Shown here in pieces: positions 34,261 through 44,695 of a stretch of 64,000 nt of DNA (positions within the stretch are counted from its first letter, which is position 1; each line of letters begins with the position of its first letter). The stretch lies in assembly GCA_012932295.1 (NCBI GenBank), contig JAAONU010000004.1, forward strand, positions 24,932,872 to 24,996,871, given 5' to 3'. The notes beneath the pieces are model-generated. The model searched no databases. It saw only the letters and a list, made by a program, of their open reading frames with translations, and had not been told where the DNA came from. Origin of the DNA: Cyclina sinensis (Eukaryota; Mollusca; Bivalvia; Venerida; Veneridae). Made by a program: the position numbers and the translations under genes.

Positions 34261-35219
34261 CCGTCATTGCAATTATTATTTTTACGCAATGAGTGAATAA
34301 GCAATATGCAATACTTTTAAAATGTAATCTCGTCGATAAATTCAATTATGCTTGTTATACTAATAATGCATGTGCAAAATATTACTAGCAGCTGAACAAG
34401 CCGTATCAAATAAATTAAAAAATAAATATAACTGGGCTGACAAAAAATCTAATTACGCTTTTTATTTAACATCTACATGCACCATAGTATTAGCATGTGC
34501 AACGTTAAACCCAGTCTATTTATACTGTCATTTCAACAGATTTTGACTGATATTGTTTTGTTGTTTTTTTTCTTTGGTTAACATGTACATAATCCATAAT
34601 AATTGTTTTTTGTTTGGTTTACATGTACATAATCCATAATAATTAGCAGTGTATAAAAATATCATACTTACCTGTCATCCTGTATTATGGCTGGTCGTTT
34701 TTGTTTTGTTTTGTTTTTTTGTTGTTTTTTTTTTTTTAATTTAATCAAGTAATCCATACTATTTTTGCAAGAATTACCATATGATAATTATAAAAAATTA
34801 CACGTCCCATCGAAGTTTCTTCTTCAATACACGTCGTAATTACACAAATCACACGTGGAAAAATCAACGGTCCGCAATGACCTTATCAATAACAAGTGTG
34901 GACGAGTCTATCATTTGGACAATCCATTAAAGGAGGGTTTACACGATTCGATGGTTTGTGTTGTTTTAGTTATGGTCACATTGTATAGAAAATACATAAA
35001 ACAAAAGTTATGCGTGATAATAATAGTTTGTGTAATAGTGAAGAACCATCCTCAGTATTATTTATAATGTCAACTGAATAGTTAGTATTTTTTATCTTTT
35101 TTTCTCTTTGACCTTTCTTTGTGTTTCTTATGTTGTATTTTATGTATATTATATGACGAGAAACAATGTACAGTTTAAGTCAATAAAATATTCTTCTTCT
35201 TCTTCTTCTATATTAATCC
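34261..35219. other. AT-rich region after the LINE
   Basis: A 27-bp block starting ACATGTACATAATCCATAAT is duplicated at 34581 and 34621. A TTC run at 35195-35212 directly follows an AATAAA-like signal (35179-35184) and could be the true LINE tail. No gene is called; the open frame at 34855-35067 has no support. Confidence 0.4.
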
Positions 35220-36760
35220 GTAGAAATAACCTATTCAGATTGCAACAAAACTGCAGAACATAGCAATCAACAAAAAGACATTAGATTAGTGTTAAGGTTT
35301 TATATGACACACTAATTGAATCTTGTATTATAAAAACCTTTGTTTGTGATGAAGATCTTGAAGACATTTTTTACTATACGAAAGCAATATTTTATCTCTA
35401 AGCTCAATTTATGAAGAGCATTTAACTGAAAACGAATGGAAAGAAAATATTTATGTTTGAACATTACTTCATGACGTCAAATAGATAAAGATATTTTTGA
35501 ATTTACATATGAAGACCTGCTTGAGAAAAAAATCAAACAACCTTCAAGATTTACTGAAACTGAAGAATTTCACCAAAGCGATTATGCAAATATCAAAACA
35601 GAAGGCTTAACCCAGAACTAAGTAAATTAGCTTGAGAAGTGAGGGATGGAATAAAACTGAAAGCAAAATATGTGCATATACCTCGAATCTTAGAAAATGA
35701 TTTGTTTAAAAAAAAACAGAAAAAAATATTCCAGAAACTGCACAGTCCTCAGAAATTATATGTGTTGACTGTTTCATCATGCCGCCACACTGCAGCCATA
35801 AATGTTAATATTGAAACAAATTCAAATGAACTGGAAGAAAACATTGATATTGTAAAACTTTGTGCTTTGCGGTTGCTCACAATGCACAATGGAAGATATG
35901 ATACTGATGATCTGAATAAAATTGCTGATTTAGATATTGAAGATATATCTGCAGTTAGAGACACCTTTAAAATGAATCAAGTCCAATACAGTATTCAGTA
36001 TTAGATTCATTAGTGACTGAAAGTGAAGAAGTGACTGATGGCAGATTACATAAAACTCTATAAGAAGAAAATAAGATGAACAATTTCATTCACACCTAAC
36101 ATGATAACTGGGCACCCTCCACCAGTTATTGGAAGAGATTATGGCATATCAAAGCTGCAAGTGATTTTAGATGTTATTCTCATAAGACAGATCTTGAAGG
36201 TCGGAAAAGCAGTATGAGAATATCATTTGCAAATGACAACAAAATTGGAGCAAATTCATTCAAACCAGAAAAAGAAACAGAAGTGCCATCAATTTCTTGT
36301 AGCATTTCCTATCTTGCATCTGAGAAAATCAAAGATTACAATTCTTATAAGTGCATATAAAGATGCTGGCCTTCGAATTTACAAATACATGAGAGGTGTT
36401 GAATTTTCAGAATGAAAAAGGCTTCTGTCAGTAGAACACATTAACATTTCGACAAAATACATCAGGCGTCAAACTGTAGGTTTTTAAATAGCATTTATTT
36501 GTAAATTTCTTCAGAGTCCCACCTTAGCAGAACAAGATATCAAATAAATTTTCAATGCAGATTTCAGAAGAATAGAGCCAGACTATCATGATTTTATGAA
36601 AAAGGGAAATAACAATTGCACATTTGCTCTACATGTTTAAATTATGCGTCATTTGTGAAGCGATATGCGGAGAACGACTAGAAGGAGCAGGAGTATACTC
36701 TCTTCTTCCTTCAGCTGATATAGATTAAAGTTTTAGAAAGGAAAAGTGCTGCTTTCAAGA
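35220..36760 (+). pseudogene. Decayed coding-like region, unknown origin
   Basis: Several short frames have protein-like composition but are broken. Examples are HSPQKLYVLTVSSCRHTAAI and NSNELEENIDIVKLCALRLL (35639-36004), then WAPSTSYWKRLWHIKAASDF and RKSSMRISFANDNKIGANSF near 36110-36260. In-frame stops are frequent. I do not recognise a domain. The pattern fits an old gene-derived or transposon-derived pseudogene. It could also be two unrelated fragments. Confidence 0.3.
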
Positions 36761-37254
36761 ATATTAAGAATGGAAAGCTGCTACTTTCACTGATTCTGAC
36801 ACCATTTTTTGTTTCTATTTACTTCACCTCTGTATAGCACATGTTACGTTACTGTGTAACAGTGATTAACACACGGATCATTTAAACGTGCATAAAAAGG
36901 AAAATATTTATAGGCATTGAAGTTATTATTATGAAAAGCACATGAAAAGGTAGCCGTTGGCTTGTTGAAACACATTATAATTCAAATCTTTACCTTGGTA
37001 GTCGCAGTGGAGGAAATTTCTATATTTCATGCACCAAATTCAAAAGTCGATGCACTGATGCTTTGTGGTTAAGCTGTTATATAGTTAACCACCTTTTCAA
37101 TGACTGGAATTGCATGGACCTGACTCCTGCTAGAGATAAGACATTTATTTTGCATTTTAATGTGAATAGAAGGATGAAATTACACTGTATATTTACCTCT
37201 CTTCAATTTTAAAGAAATCATTTTAGGCAAAAATATCAGTAGCTTAAATTGCAA
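36761..37254. other. AT-rich spacer
   Basis: Nothing recognised. Confidence 0.3.
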
Positions 37255-38030
37255 TGTTATTTTTATGCTACCGAAGGGAGGCATATAGTAATCGAATTGT
37301 CTGTCCGTCCGTCTTTCCCCATTCTGTCCGGAGCATAACTCCAAAAGTATACAAGGCATTGACATCAAACTTGGAATATAGATTGATGGTGATGAGGTAA
37401 AGTGCAGCGCATAAAAGCCATTACTCTAATCATGCAAATTCTTGAGTTATATATCCTCTTCATTTTGCCTTTTCCGGCCATTTTCTCACAAAGTATACAT
37501 GGGATTGTCTCCAAACTTTGAATATAGGTTGTTGGTAATGAGGCGAAGTGCAATGCACAAGAACCATAACTCCAGCACACTTACATTTTGAATTATCTCC
37601 CTTTCCGGGGCATTACTCAAAAGGTATTGGAGATATCAACTTGAAACTTCATAGATAAATAGATCTGATTGAGAAAAAATGCAGTGCTGAGGAACCATAA
37701 CTCTCTTTGGCATAATTTTAAAATTATTGCCTTTTGGTATGTTTCATACCTAATGTTAATCAGGAGCATAACTCACAAAGCATTTTGGAATTATTGCCCT
37801 TTTTTAATTATTCATGCTTTATTCTAGTCCGGGGCACAAAGTAATATGTTCCCAGATATCAATACCCTACTGAAAAAGCGACATGCGGAGGTATTGGCTC
37901 TAGGACTGTGGCAGTTCTAGTTTTCACAGACTGCATTTTTTGGGTACAAATGTTCAAGGTAATATCAAGTTATAAGATACCATGACGGTGACCTTTTCCT
38001 TGTTTCGGGGGCATTCGTGTCTGAAATATT
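37255..38030 (+). repeat. Dispersed repeat, TGTCCGTCCGTC head, multiple ~155-bp units
   Basis: The head is TGCTACCGAAGGGAGGCATA followed by TAGTAATCG and TGTCTGTCCGTCCGTC. Units follow with AGCATAACTCCAAAAGTATA, AACTTGGAATATAG, GGTGATGAGGTAAAGTGCAG and GCACAAGAACCATAACTCCA. It ends with TACCATGACGGTGACC and TTTCGGGGGCATTCGTGTCT. It is the longest member here of the group including 19970-20335 and 21065-21375. Confidence 0.75.
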
Positions 38031-38927
38031 TTTCGTATGTTATTTACTTCATTTTAAAATCTGCCTTACTAAACTTGAAACTGATTAATCTAGAATGGTT
38101 ATGTTAAAACAAAAAAAGGCTGTTGATATATGATGAATTTATATCAAATATGTCATTCCCAACGTATCCAGTTTCCGTTTGGTCTTTATTATATATTACT
38201 TTTTAAGTGGGTGCTTTCACACAAAAAAATGTACTATTTTTTGTAGTACTATTTTGCAAGCACTTATGTCAGCATGCCGTAGCTTTTCCATTTTATACAA
38301 AGCTTATTATGAAATATTGTTTTTAAAAGTCTTTATCAGATATCCACTTTTTGTAATTTTTAATAAAGCAATATCTCCCTTTTGAACAAATCAAATTTTG
38401 TCCTAGAACAATTAACAGGTGTTTCAAATTTTAGCTTTTACTTTAATTCTGTTATTGTTTTACATAAATAAATACCAGAGGTTTATAGAGACATTCTATG
38501 TTCTTATAAATTATTGACTAAAAAGCAAAAGTCCTATTTGATGTGTAGAGAAAGAAGTTATTATTTCTAAGTTTTAAGCTGTACTTGCATTCTGTTGACT
38601 GATAACAATCAGCTGGGTTTAATTAACTACAGCCAGACACCAGTAACCATCTTCTATTGAGATGTAAGAGAGATAAACTGTTTATTTACTGCCCTGTGAT
38701 TTGATATGGGCTATTATAACTGTCCGGCTTCGAAGGCTGACAGCCACAAATTAACAACTTAATTGGGTCTAGCTTTTTGTCTTAAGAGTCGGGCAACGTT
38801 CATGTTGTAGTCTAGGTACCAAAACTACTATTGTTTTATTATATTTACCATGTAAATGCAAACTCTTCTGAAAAATATTATTATTATTATTACAGCCCCT
38901 TCTTTGATAGCCTGCAGCACCGCCGCC
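38031..38927. other. AT-rich region, nothing recognised
   Basis: An ATT run lies at 38877-38892, just left of the MITE. No gene is visible. Confidence 0.35.
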
Positions 38928-39147
38928 TAGTGATTTTGCATCTAGCGCTCAAAATTCGCCCACTAAAACGAAAGCTTTTAATTTTGTAACCCTAAGCAGT
39001 ATGGTTACAGGGGTTACACAAAATACTGTTACGTAATTACAATACTTACTGTAACAGTCAGTAGTCTGTAACCATACTGATTAGGGTTACAAAAGTAAAA
39101 GCGTTCGTTTTATTGGGCCAATTTTGTGCCCTATCTCACTTTAGAAG
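38928..39147. mobile_element. MITE-like element with ~65-bp inverted repeats
   Basis: Left arm 38946-39010 and right arm about 39069-39133 are imperfect reverse complements over about 65 bp. Shared blocks are TTTTGTAACCCTAA, CAGTATGGTTACAG, AAAACGAA and CAAAATT. Weaker symmetry extends outwards to about 38928 and 39147. The central spacer is about 58 bp and non-coding. The size and structure are typical of a non-autonomous DNA transposon. The family and target-site duplication are not clear. Confidence 0.7.
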
Positions 39148-39827
39148 TACAAATAATTCAAGTGCTATGGTATAAACATTTCCCATATTATGTTTTTTTA
39201 TGTTAGCAATGAACGCTGATTTCTTGGATTCAAGTATTGTATTTTTATCATATTGAAACCTCATTTAGGAGGCTTTGCGAGTTTTTTCTCTGATGCACTA
39301 TGGTAACATTAATCACTGGTCTCCTTAAAAAATATAATAAATGTATATCGTTACGAGGTCAAAGGAACATTCCTTGAAATTACCCGAGAATGTTCTGCAT
39401 AAGAAATTTATGGTCTATTCCCTACGAAATAGAAAAAAACTAGTTAAAATAACTAATAGTTTAAGAAGTAATTATATAAACACATGTTTCTTTACAATAT
39501 ATTGGTATTTGAACAGTGTTCATTTGTCGAGTTGACGGGTGGGTTGGGGTAAAATTGCCAAGACAACTCGTACATGATTGTTCTTAGGAGAACCTGTTTG
39601 GGCATGTTTGAGGTTGGTGCAACCTAGAACCTGGTTTAAACCCCTAGTGGCAAATATTTTGCCACTGACCTTTTCAAGGCGTTGTTTTTGTAAATTGTTC
39701 TGATTTTTTTCTTTTATTCATCATTATTTTAATTAATGCTCTCTTTTCCTCCCTACTTTTTTACTGTATGGGGTGCGCTTAATATTTTGTAGAAATAATC
39801 AAAATAATATTAAATTCGATTTTTTTT
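39148..39827. other. AT-rich region, nothing recognised
   Basis: The open frame at 39341-39535 lacks support. Sequence is plain up to the hairpin that precedes the palindrome array. Confidence 0.35.
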
Positions 39828-39858
39828 AAAAGAGGATTTTACACCAAAATCCTCTTTT
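39828..39858. repeat. Perfect 13-bp hairpin at the left border of the palindrome array
   Basis: AAAAGAGGATTTT (39828-39840), a five-base loop ACACC, and its exact reverse complement AAAATCCTCTTTT (39846-39858). It lies 55 bp before the first palindrome and may mark the array border or be an independent stem-loop. Confidence 0.6.
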
Positions 39859-39912
39859 GGGTTATCAAAAACGCGATTTTTTACATCAATTTTTACTTGA
39901 TTTTAGAACAAA

Positions 39913-42096
39913 CCGTGGAAATGTCCACGCCATATATCAGAAAAGAGCAAAAAAATCTGATGAAATATTGCCGAATTTATATCGTGCGTGGAAATTTCCA
40001 CGCCCTTATTTAGAAAATAACAAGAAAATTTTAATGAAATATTGCCAAAATTCATTCCCCGTGGAAATTTCCACGCTTTATTCAACATGCTAAAAAGGTT
40101 GGATAAAAGACAACAACACACTATATGAAAAATAATAGTATTATTAACTTTTATTTACAAATTGTGTACAAAAACTTAATAGTTTTGGACAGCTCTACAA
40201 AACTGAAATCTAACGAAGTGAAACATGTAAGCGTGTATATAATTGTAAATATTAAAATCATGACAAAAATATAAAATTGCAAGCGTGGAAATTTCCACGC
40301 TTTTTAAAACTATTATAGAATCGATTTGTTGGCGTGGAAATTTCCACGCCTCGTATGAAATATGTAATGAACAATTTGACACCGTGGAAATTTTCATGCT
40401 TAGGCATAACTTAAGTAATTCGATTAAAAATTAAAACTGAAAGGTAACCAGCGATTGAAATGGAAAAGAAATGAATCAGTAAATTTTAACAAATTTGAAA
40501 CATGTGAGAAGAGGTATCTTACCGTGGAAATTTCCACGCCCATTTCAAAAACTATTTTTCTCTCGATTTGATATAAACCTTTGCAATAAGTGGAAATTTC
40601 CACGCCTCTCATATAATGTAACTATTTTGATACCGTGGGAATTTCCACGCTTATGTATAACAAAGTTTAAGTAATTCAATTAAATGTTAAAACGAAACGT
40701 AAAAACAGTGGAGCGTGGAAATTTCCACGGCTATCTTGTATATGAGAATTACTTAGTGAAAACTATTGAAATAGATAGAGACAATATCAAGCGTGAAAAT
40801 TTCCACGCTCTTGCGAGGCGGCGTGGAAATTTTCACGCCCACATATCTTTTCTATAAAAGTAAGAAAGTAATGATTCTTTTGATGCCGCGAAAACTTCCA
40901 CGCTTGTGCAGTAACAAATAATATATAAAAGTCTCACGAGATGAAAACAAAATTTAACATTGTATGTTAGTGGCAAATATCCTGATATGCCAAAAAATAC
41001 AGAAATACAAGCGTGGAAATTTCCACGCTTATCGTTGTTTTTAAGTTGTGAAATGATGCCATAAAATCATAATAGTTAAATAACTAAGTTGACTAACTGA
41101 AATGCATACTACTCCAGGCGTGGAAATTTCCACGCTTCGAAAATTAAAAATAGTACTTCCCCAACTGAATGGATTAAAAGAACAAAAAAGATAAACAAAG
41201 AAAATATGCATAAACTATTTCAGGCGTGGAAATTTCCACGCTTATTGTTGCTTTTTAGCTGTGAAATGATACCATCAAATCAAAGAGATAACCACACGAA
41301 ACCATGTTAACAAACTGAAACACATACTACTCCAGGCGTGGAAATTTCCACGCTTCGGAAATAAAAGAATTGCACTCCCCGAGTTAAATGAAATAAAAAT
41401 GGAAAATAAAAGAGAAAATAATAAGATATGCATAATCTATTTCAGGCATGGAAATTTCCACGCTGGTCAATAATAGGTAAAAACAATTAAAATATTTTCA
41501 GATTTCAGGTGTAAAAAAAATATCCTGTTCAGAACAAATCGTGGTCATTTCCTCATTCCTTCATAATACATCACTTTTCGACTTCGATTATTTTAACAAT
41601 AAAGAACTTATTTCAAATCTCAAATGTTATAGCATAACTGAACTAAAAACATGCATAATCTTTCATGCGTGGTCATTTCTATGCGTATTTAAGGATAGGA
41701 TATTTTAATGTATTCATTATAAGTGTTGATCTGATCTAAAAAAAAATCAAATATGTATAATAACAGTTCTCTTAGAAATTTCCACGCTTACCAATACTTT
41801 CAAGCTATAAAGTTATGCAATCAAAACAAAATAGTTAAATATCCGAAACAAAGCTTCGAACACTTGAAACATGAACACATGCAACAGACGTGGAAATTTC
41901 CCTGCTTCAAGAATACAAAATAATACTTGCTCAAATAAAAGGAACAAAATATAAAAAAAGATAAATAATGAAATATGCATAAACTATTTCAGGCTTGAAA
42001 ATTTCCACGCTTCTCATTATGAGTTGAATATGATCAAAATACGATATAAAATTTAACTATGAAAAGATAAAGAACAAACCGTGGAAATTTCCACCC
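39913..42096. repeat. Array of ~24 GCGTGGAAATTTCCACGC palindromes
   Basis: The 18-bp perfect palindrome, or its 16-bp core, is exact at ten sites starting 39986, 40059, 40283, 40332, 40522, 40713, 41011, 41118, 41224 and 41336. Variants with one to a few changes start at 39913, 40382, 40588, 40633, 40791, 40821, 40886, 41446, 41667, 41888, 41993 and 42079, with fainter or half sites near 41537 and 41774. Spacers are AT-rich. They are irregular on the left (30-224 bp) and become a regular 106-112 bp on the right, where two-palindrome units of about 218 bp repeat. The core TGGAAA/TTTCCA resembles inverted NFAT/Rel sites, and one copy has CGTGGGAA, a CSL-type site; this is inference. The array ends 73 bp before the acceptor of the exon at 42170. 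Confidence 0.92.
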
Positions 42097-42169
42097 TCTT
42101 ATTTCAAACACTGAATGTTTAACTTGAACTCAATTAAACAATAAAGAATAATTTATTTTAATGTTTTCA

Positions 42170-42308
42170 GTGCCTACATGTACGAACAGAAACCAAGGAA
42201 GATTAAGAACTACAAATGGAGTGTATTAAAGCAGACAGAAACGCAGCGTTTGACCAATATTGCAGAACCCCGAGAAGTCCTTCCTTACAGAGGATAAAAA
42301 ATACTAAC
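42170..42308 (+). CDS. Unknown gene, first coding exon (ATG at 42216)
   Basis: Acceptor aatgttttcag ends at 42169 and donor gtaaga starts at 42309. An in-frame TAA precedes the ATG at 42216, so the exon carries the end of a 5-prime UTR and 31 codons: MECIKADRNAAFDQYCRTPR, then SPSLQRIKNTN, ending in phase 0. Two further phase-0 exons (43134-43208 and 43768-43860) extend the frame to 87 codons with no stop. Three consecutive exons with good sites, matched phase and non-AT-biased composition argue for a real gene. I recognise no domain; the product is basic, with many Arg, Lys, Ser and aromatic residues. An upstream non-coding exon must lie in or beyond the palindrome array. Confidence 0.55.
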
Positions 42309-43133
42309 GTAAGAAGCTTTATCAACATATCTTATTAATAATAGATTTTGAGAGTTATGTTAATCTAAAGAAAAAGAAAAAACCCAGGAAGACAACAAAT
42401 TAGCTCATTTTCTTCCCTGAGTCTGCATCTCCCTTAACATTTTAAGAATTACTTTGAACTGAAAATTTAAACGATACAGTGTGTTCAGTGTTTTGTCGGA
42501 AAAGAAAGTAAAGTATGAATAAATTAAATGAAGTGGGACGAACAGGTGAAAGAACACCCTTTGCATTTCTATATTTAATGTTTATCAATTGCTTAATGGG
42601 TACACGGTTCCAAGTCACTCTTGTTTTAAAAAGAACAATATATTTTATATAAAATGAGGAAGTCCTGAACCGAACGTCTGGTTTAACCCTACATTAATCT
42701 ACCTTAGGTGTCGGGCTAATTTTACTTTTAATTTATCCCGGTGCTACACATTTTGTTGACTGTAAACCACCGGTCTTATACGACTATGTTTTACCTTTTT
42801 ACCTTTATCCAAAAGAAGAAGAAAGGAGAAGAAAAAAATCTGCTTGTTATTAATAAACTAAAATGTTTACAAATCTATGTTTATTCATGAAACAAAGAAA
42901 ATGACGCCCAAAGCGATGGAAATATCAATTATGATTTGATTTCAAAAACAATGAAACAATTATATATATTACCAACAGTTAAACTTAAAAGCATTATTCA
43001 AATGATTGCAAAAACGAAAATAAAACAGTGTCTCATTGACGGATGTGAGAGAACTAGTTTGTCGGTTCTGCGCCCTCATCAAAACTAAGCAGTTGTTTTC
43101 TCTCTTATTCTATTTACTTTATTTGTTTTACAG
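42309..43133 (+). other. Intron 1 of the unknown gene
   Basis: AT-rich DNA from the donor gtaaga at 42309 to the acceptor tttgttttacag at 43133. No repeats with clear boundaries are seen. Confidence 0.5.
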
Positions 43134-43208
43134 GAGCGTATCTCTAGTTATTTCGAAAGAGTCACAAATAGACAAACTTCTATTCAACTGAAAAGATTAA
43201 GTGTTCAG
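43134..43208 (+). CDS. Unknown gene, second coding exon
   Basis: 75 bp, phase 0 to phase 0, between tttgttttacag and gtaact. It reads ERISSYFERVTNRQTSIQLK and RLSVQ. The amphipathic, Arg/Ser/Gln-rich text could form a helix. No family is recognised. It is supported mainly by splice signals and phase agreement with the flanking exons. Confidence 0.55.
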
Positions 43209-43767
43209 GTAACTGTTATTTTTTCATAAATATGTGAACATTTTCGTTCCATAAAGGCATTGTGCAGTTTATAGAATACGAAAAGAAGTGATGAAACTGA
43301 ATGTTAGTGGAAATTGCTGATTTCAAATGAAAAAATATTTACTTACTTATACAACAAACAAATTAAATCGAATACTTTTCATTTTAAATGAAGTTATCTG
43401 TTGTAAAACCATTAAGAATTGTTAATACATGAACATTGGATATCAGTGATTTCAATTATGAAAACTACACGGTAAACCTCTTCTATATAACAATTCATAA
43501 CACGTATATAATACGTGTATAAGTTCTTCGGCTCCACGCTGAATTTTCGATACATTGTAGCTATGAATAAGACGTTTTTGTTCGCATATAAATAACTTTA
43601 TTTCTTTTTAAAAATGTTATTAAGTAGTCCACTGAAACCTGTTGTAATAATACTGGAGCTGATGAACAGTGAAGTGGTTGGCGGAAAATTCTAAACATGT
43701 TTTCATCCGCCATATCGATTGAAGTTATTTTTGAACAATTAATTTTATTTTATCATGTATTATTCAG
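43209..43767 (+). other. Intron 2 of the unknown gene
   Basis: AT-rich DNA between the donor gtaact (43209) and the acceptor attattcag (43767). Nothing else is recognised. Confidence 0.5.
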
Positions 43768-43860
43768 ATTGCTGTAGGGGAATGGGCAAGAAAATACTTT
43801 TCACCACGGAGTTATTGGGAAGCAAAAAAAAACGATTTCAGCAAAAAGCAGTGGGGTCAG
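43768..43860 (+). CDS. Unknown gene, third coding exon
   Basis: 93 bp, phase 0 to phase 0, between attattcag and gttagc. It reads IAVGEWARKYFSPRSYWEAK and KNDFSKKQWGQ. It is rich in Trp, Tyr, Lys and Arg, unlike the AT-driven chance frames of this window. The following exon is uncertain. Phase-0 candidates with stops exist at 54234-54311 and 60808-60999, both beyond blocks of inserted repeats. Confidence 0.55.
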
Positions 43861-44162
43861 GTTAGCACTTGATATTCAGCAGAAAGGATAGTGCGACCAT
43901 TAATTGTAGTGACAAAAGATCTTTACTATTTCATTTGTTAAGTTTACTTATGTTGTCAGTGATGACATTATTCTGCTTTAGAATTTTCGAAAGAACACTA
44001 TAATAAATAGGTGCTGTACGTACTTGAGTTATAAAATTATAAAATTAGTTAATACAATATCTGACAGAAATTGCGCCATTCTTTAATAACTGTTAAAGAA
44101 TTGTTGTCAGCGCTTTTGATTTCCATCTTGCAATGTATGTTTATATGTTCCAGGGGCTTATA
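43861..44162. other. Intron or flank after the third exon
   Basis: AT-rich DNA with no recognised feature. Confidence 0.35.
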
Positions 44163-44409
44163 TGTATAACTGATATAAAAGCTTATGTAATTGTCTGCGT
44201 GATTCAAGCTGTCGATCGATAGCATATTTCCAGGGTAGTATGTAAAATGTTGTTTTTTTTTTTGTTTTTGTTTAGAAAATAAATAGACTAAAAGCCACGT
44301 GCAGCTGTTTGTATCAAAACATGTTACATACTATCCTTGAAATATGCTATCGATCGACAGCTTGAAATACGCAGACAATTACATACGCTTTTATCTCAGT
44401 TATACATCT
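44163..44409. mobile_element. MITE-like element with ~90-bp inverted repeats
   Basis: Left arm (44163-44255) and right arm (44318-44409) are near-perfect reverse complements. Shared blocks are TGTATAACTGA, ATAAAAGC-TATGTAATTGTC, TCAAGCTGTCGATCGATAGC and ATATTTC-AGG-TAGTATGTAA. The roughly 60-bp centre is non-coding with a T-rich run. The arms are much more similar than those of the 38.9-kb element, implying a more recent insertion. It lies inside or just after the unknown gene. Confidence 0.8.
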
Positions 44410-44695
44410 AATATGAACTCCCTCCTTAGTTTATACCTAATGACTGACTGCTATATGAATAAACATTTATCCTCCAGTCGTCGCAAAGGTGTTTTTATAT
44501 GTGTTTGCTCATGAGAAGATTATGTTAACAGGCATTTAATATCTATGTCCAGACTTCCGTCTTATACAGACAAAATGGTGTACATTTCATGTAAAACAAC
44601 ACTTTTACAAATTTATATGTATTGCACTTAAAATGTAGCAACGGAACCATCATAGATTTGAAAAATTTAACTGTTATCTTTTCTTAATATCAAGG
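44410..44695. other. AT-rich spacer
   Basis: Nothing recognised between the MITE and the foldback element. Confidence 0.3.

Noticed and set aside
39857..40612. Open frames through the palindromes (AWKFPR, VEIST words on either strand)
   Set aside because: The palindrome itself has no stop in these frames, so frames run through it. Spacers have no coding signature and the frames differ from copy to copy.
39913..42096. CRISPR array
   Set aside because: The repeated unit is a short perfect palindrome with irregular spacing (30-224 bp), spacers are partly repeated, there are no cas genes, and the surrounding DNA is clearly metazoan.
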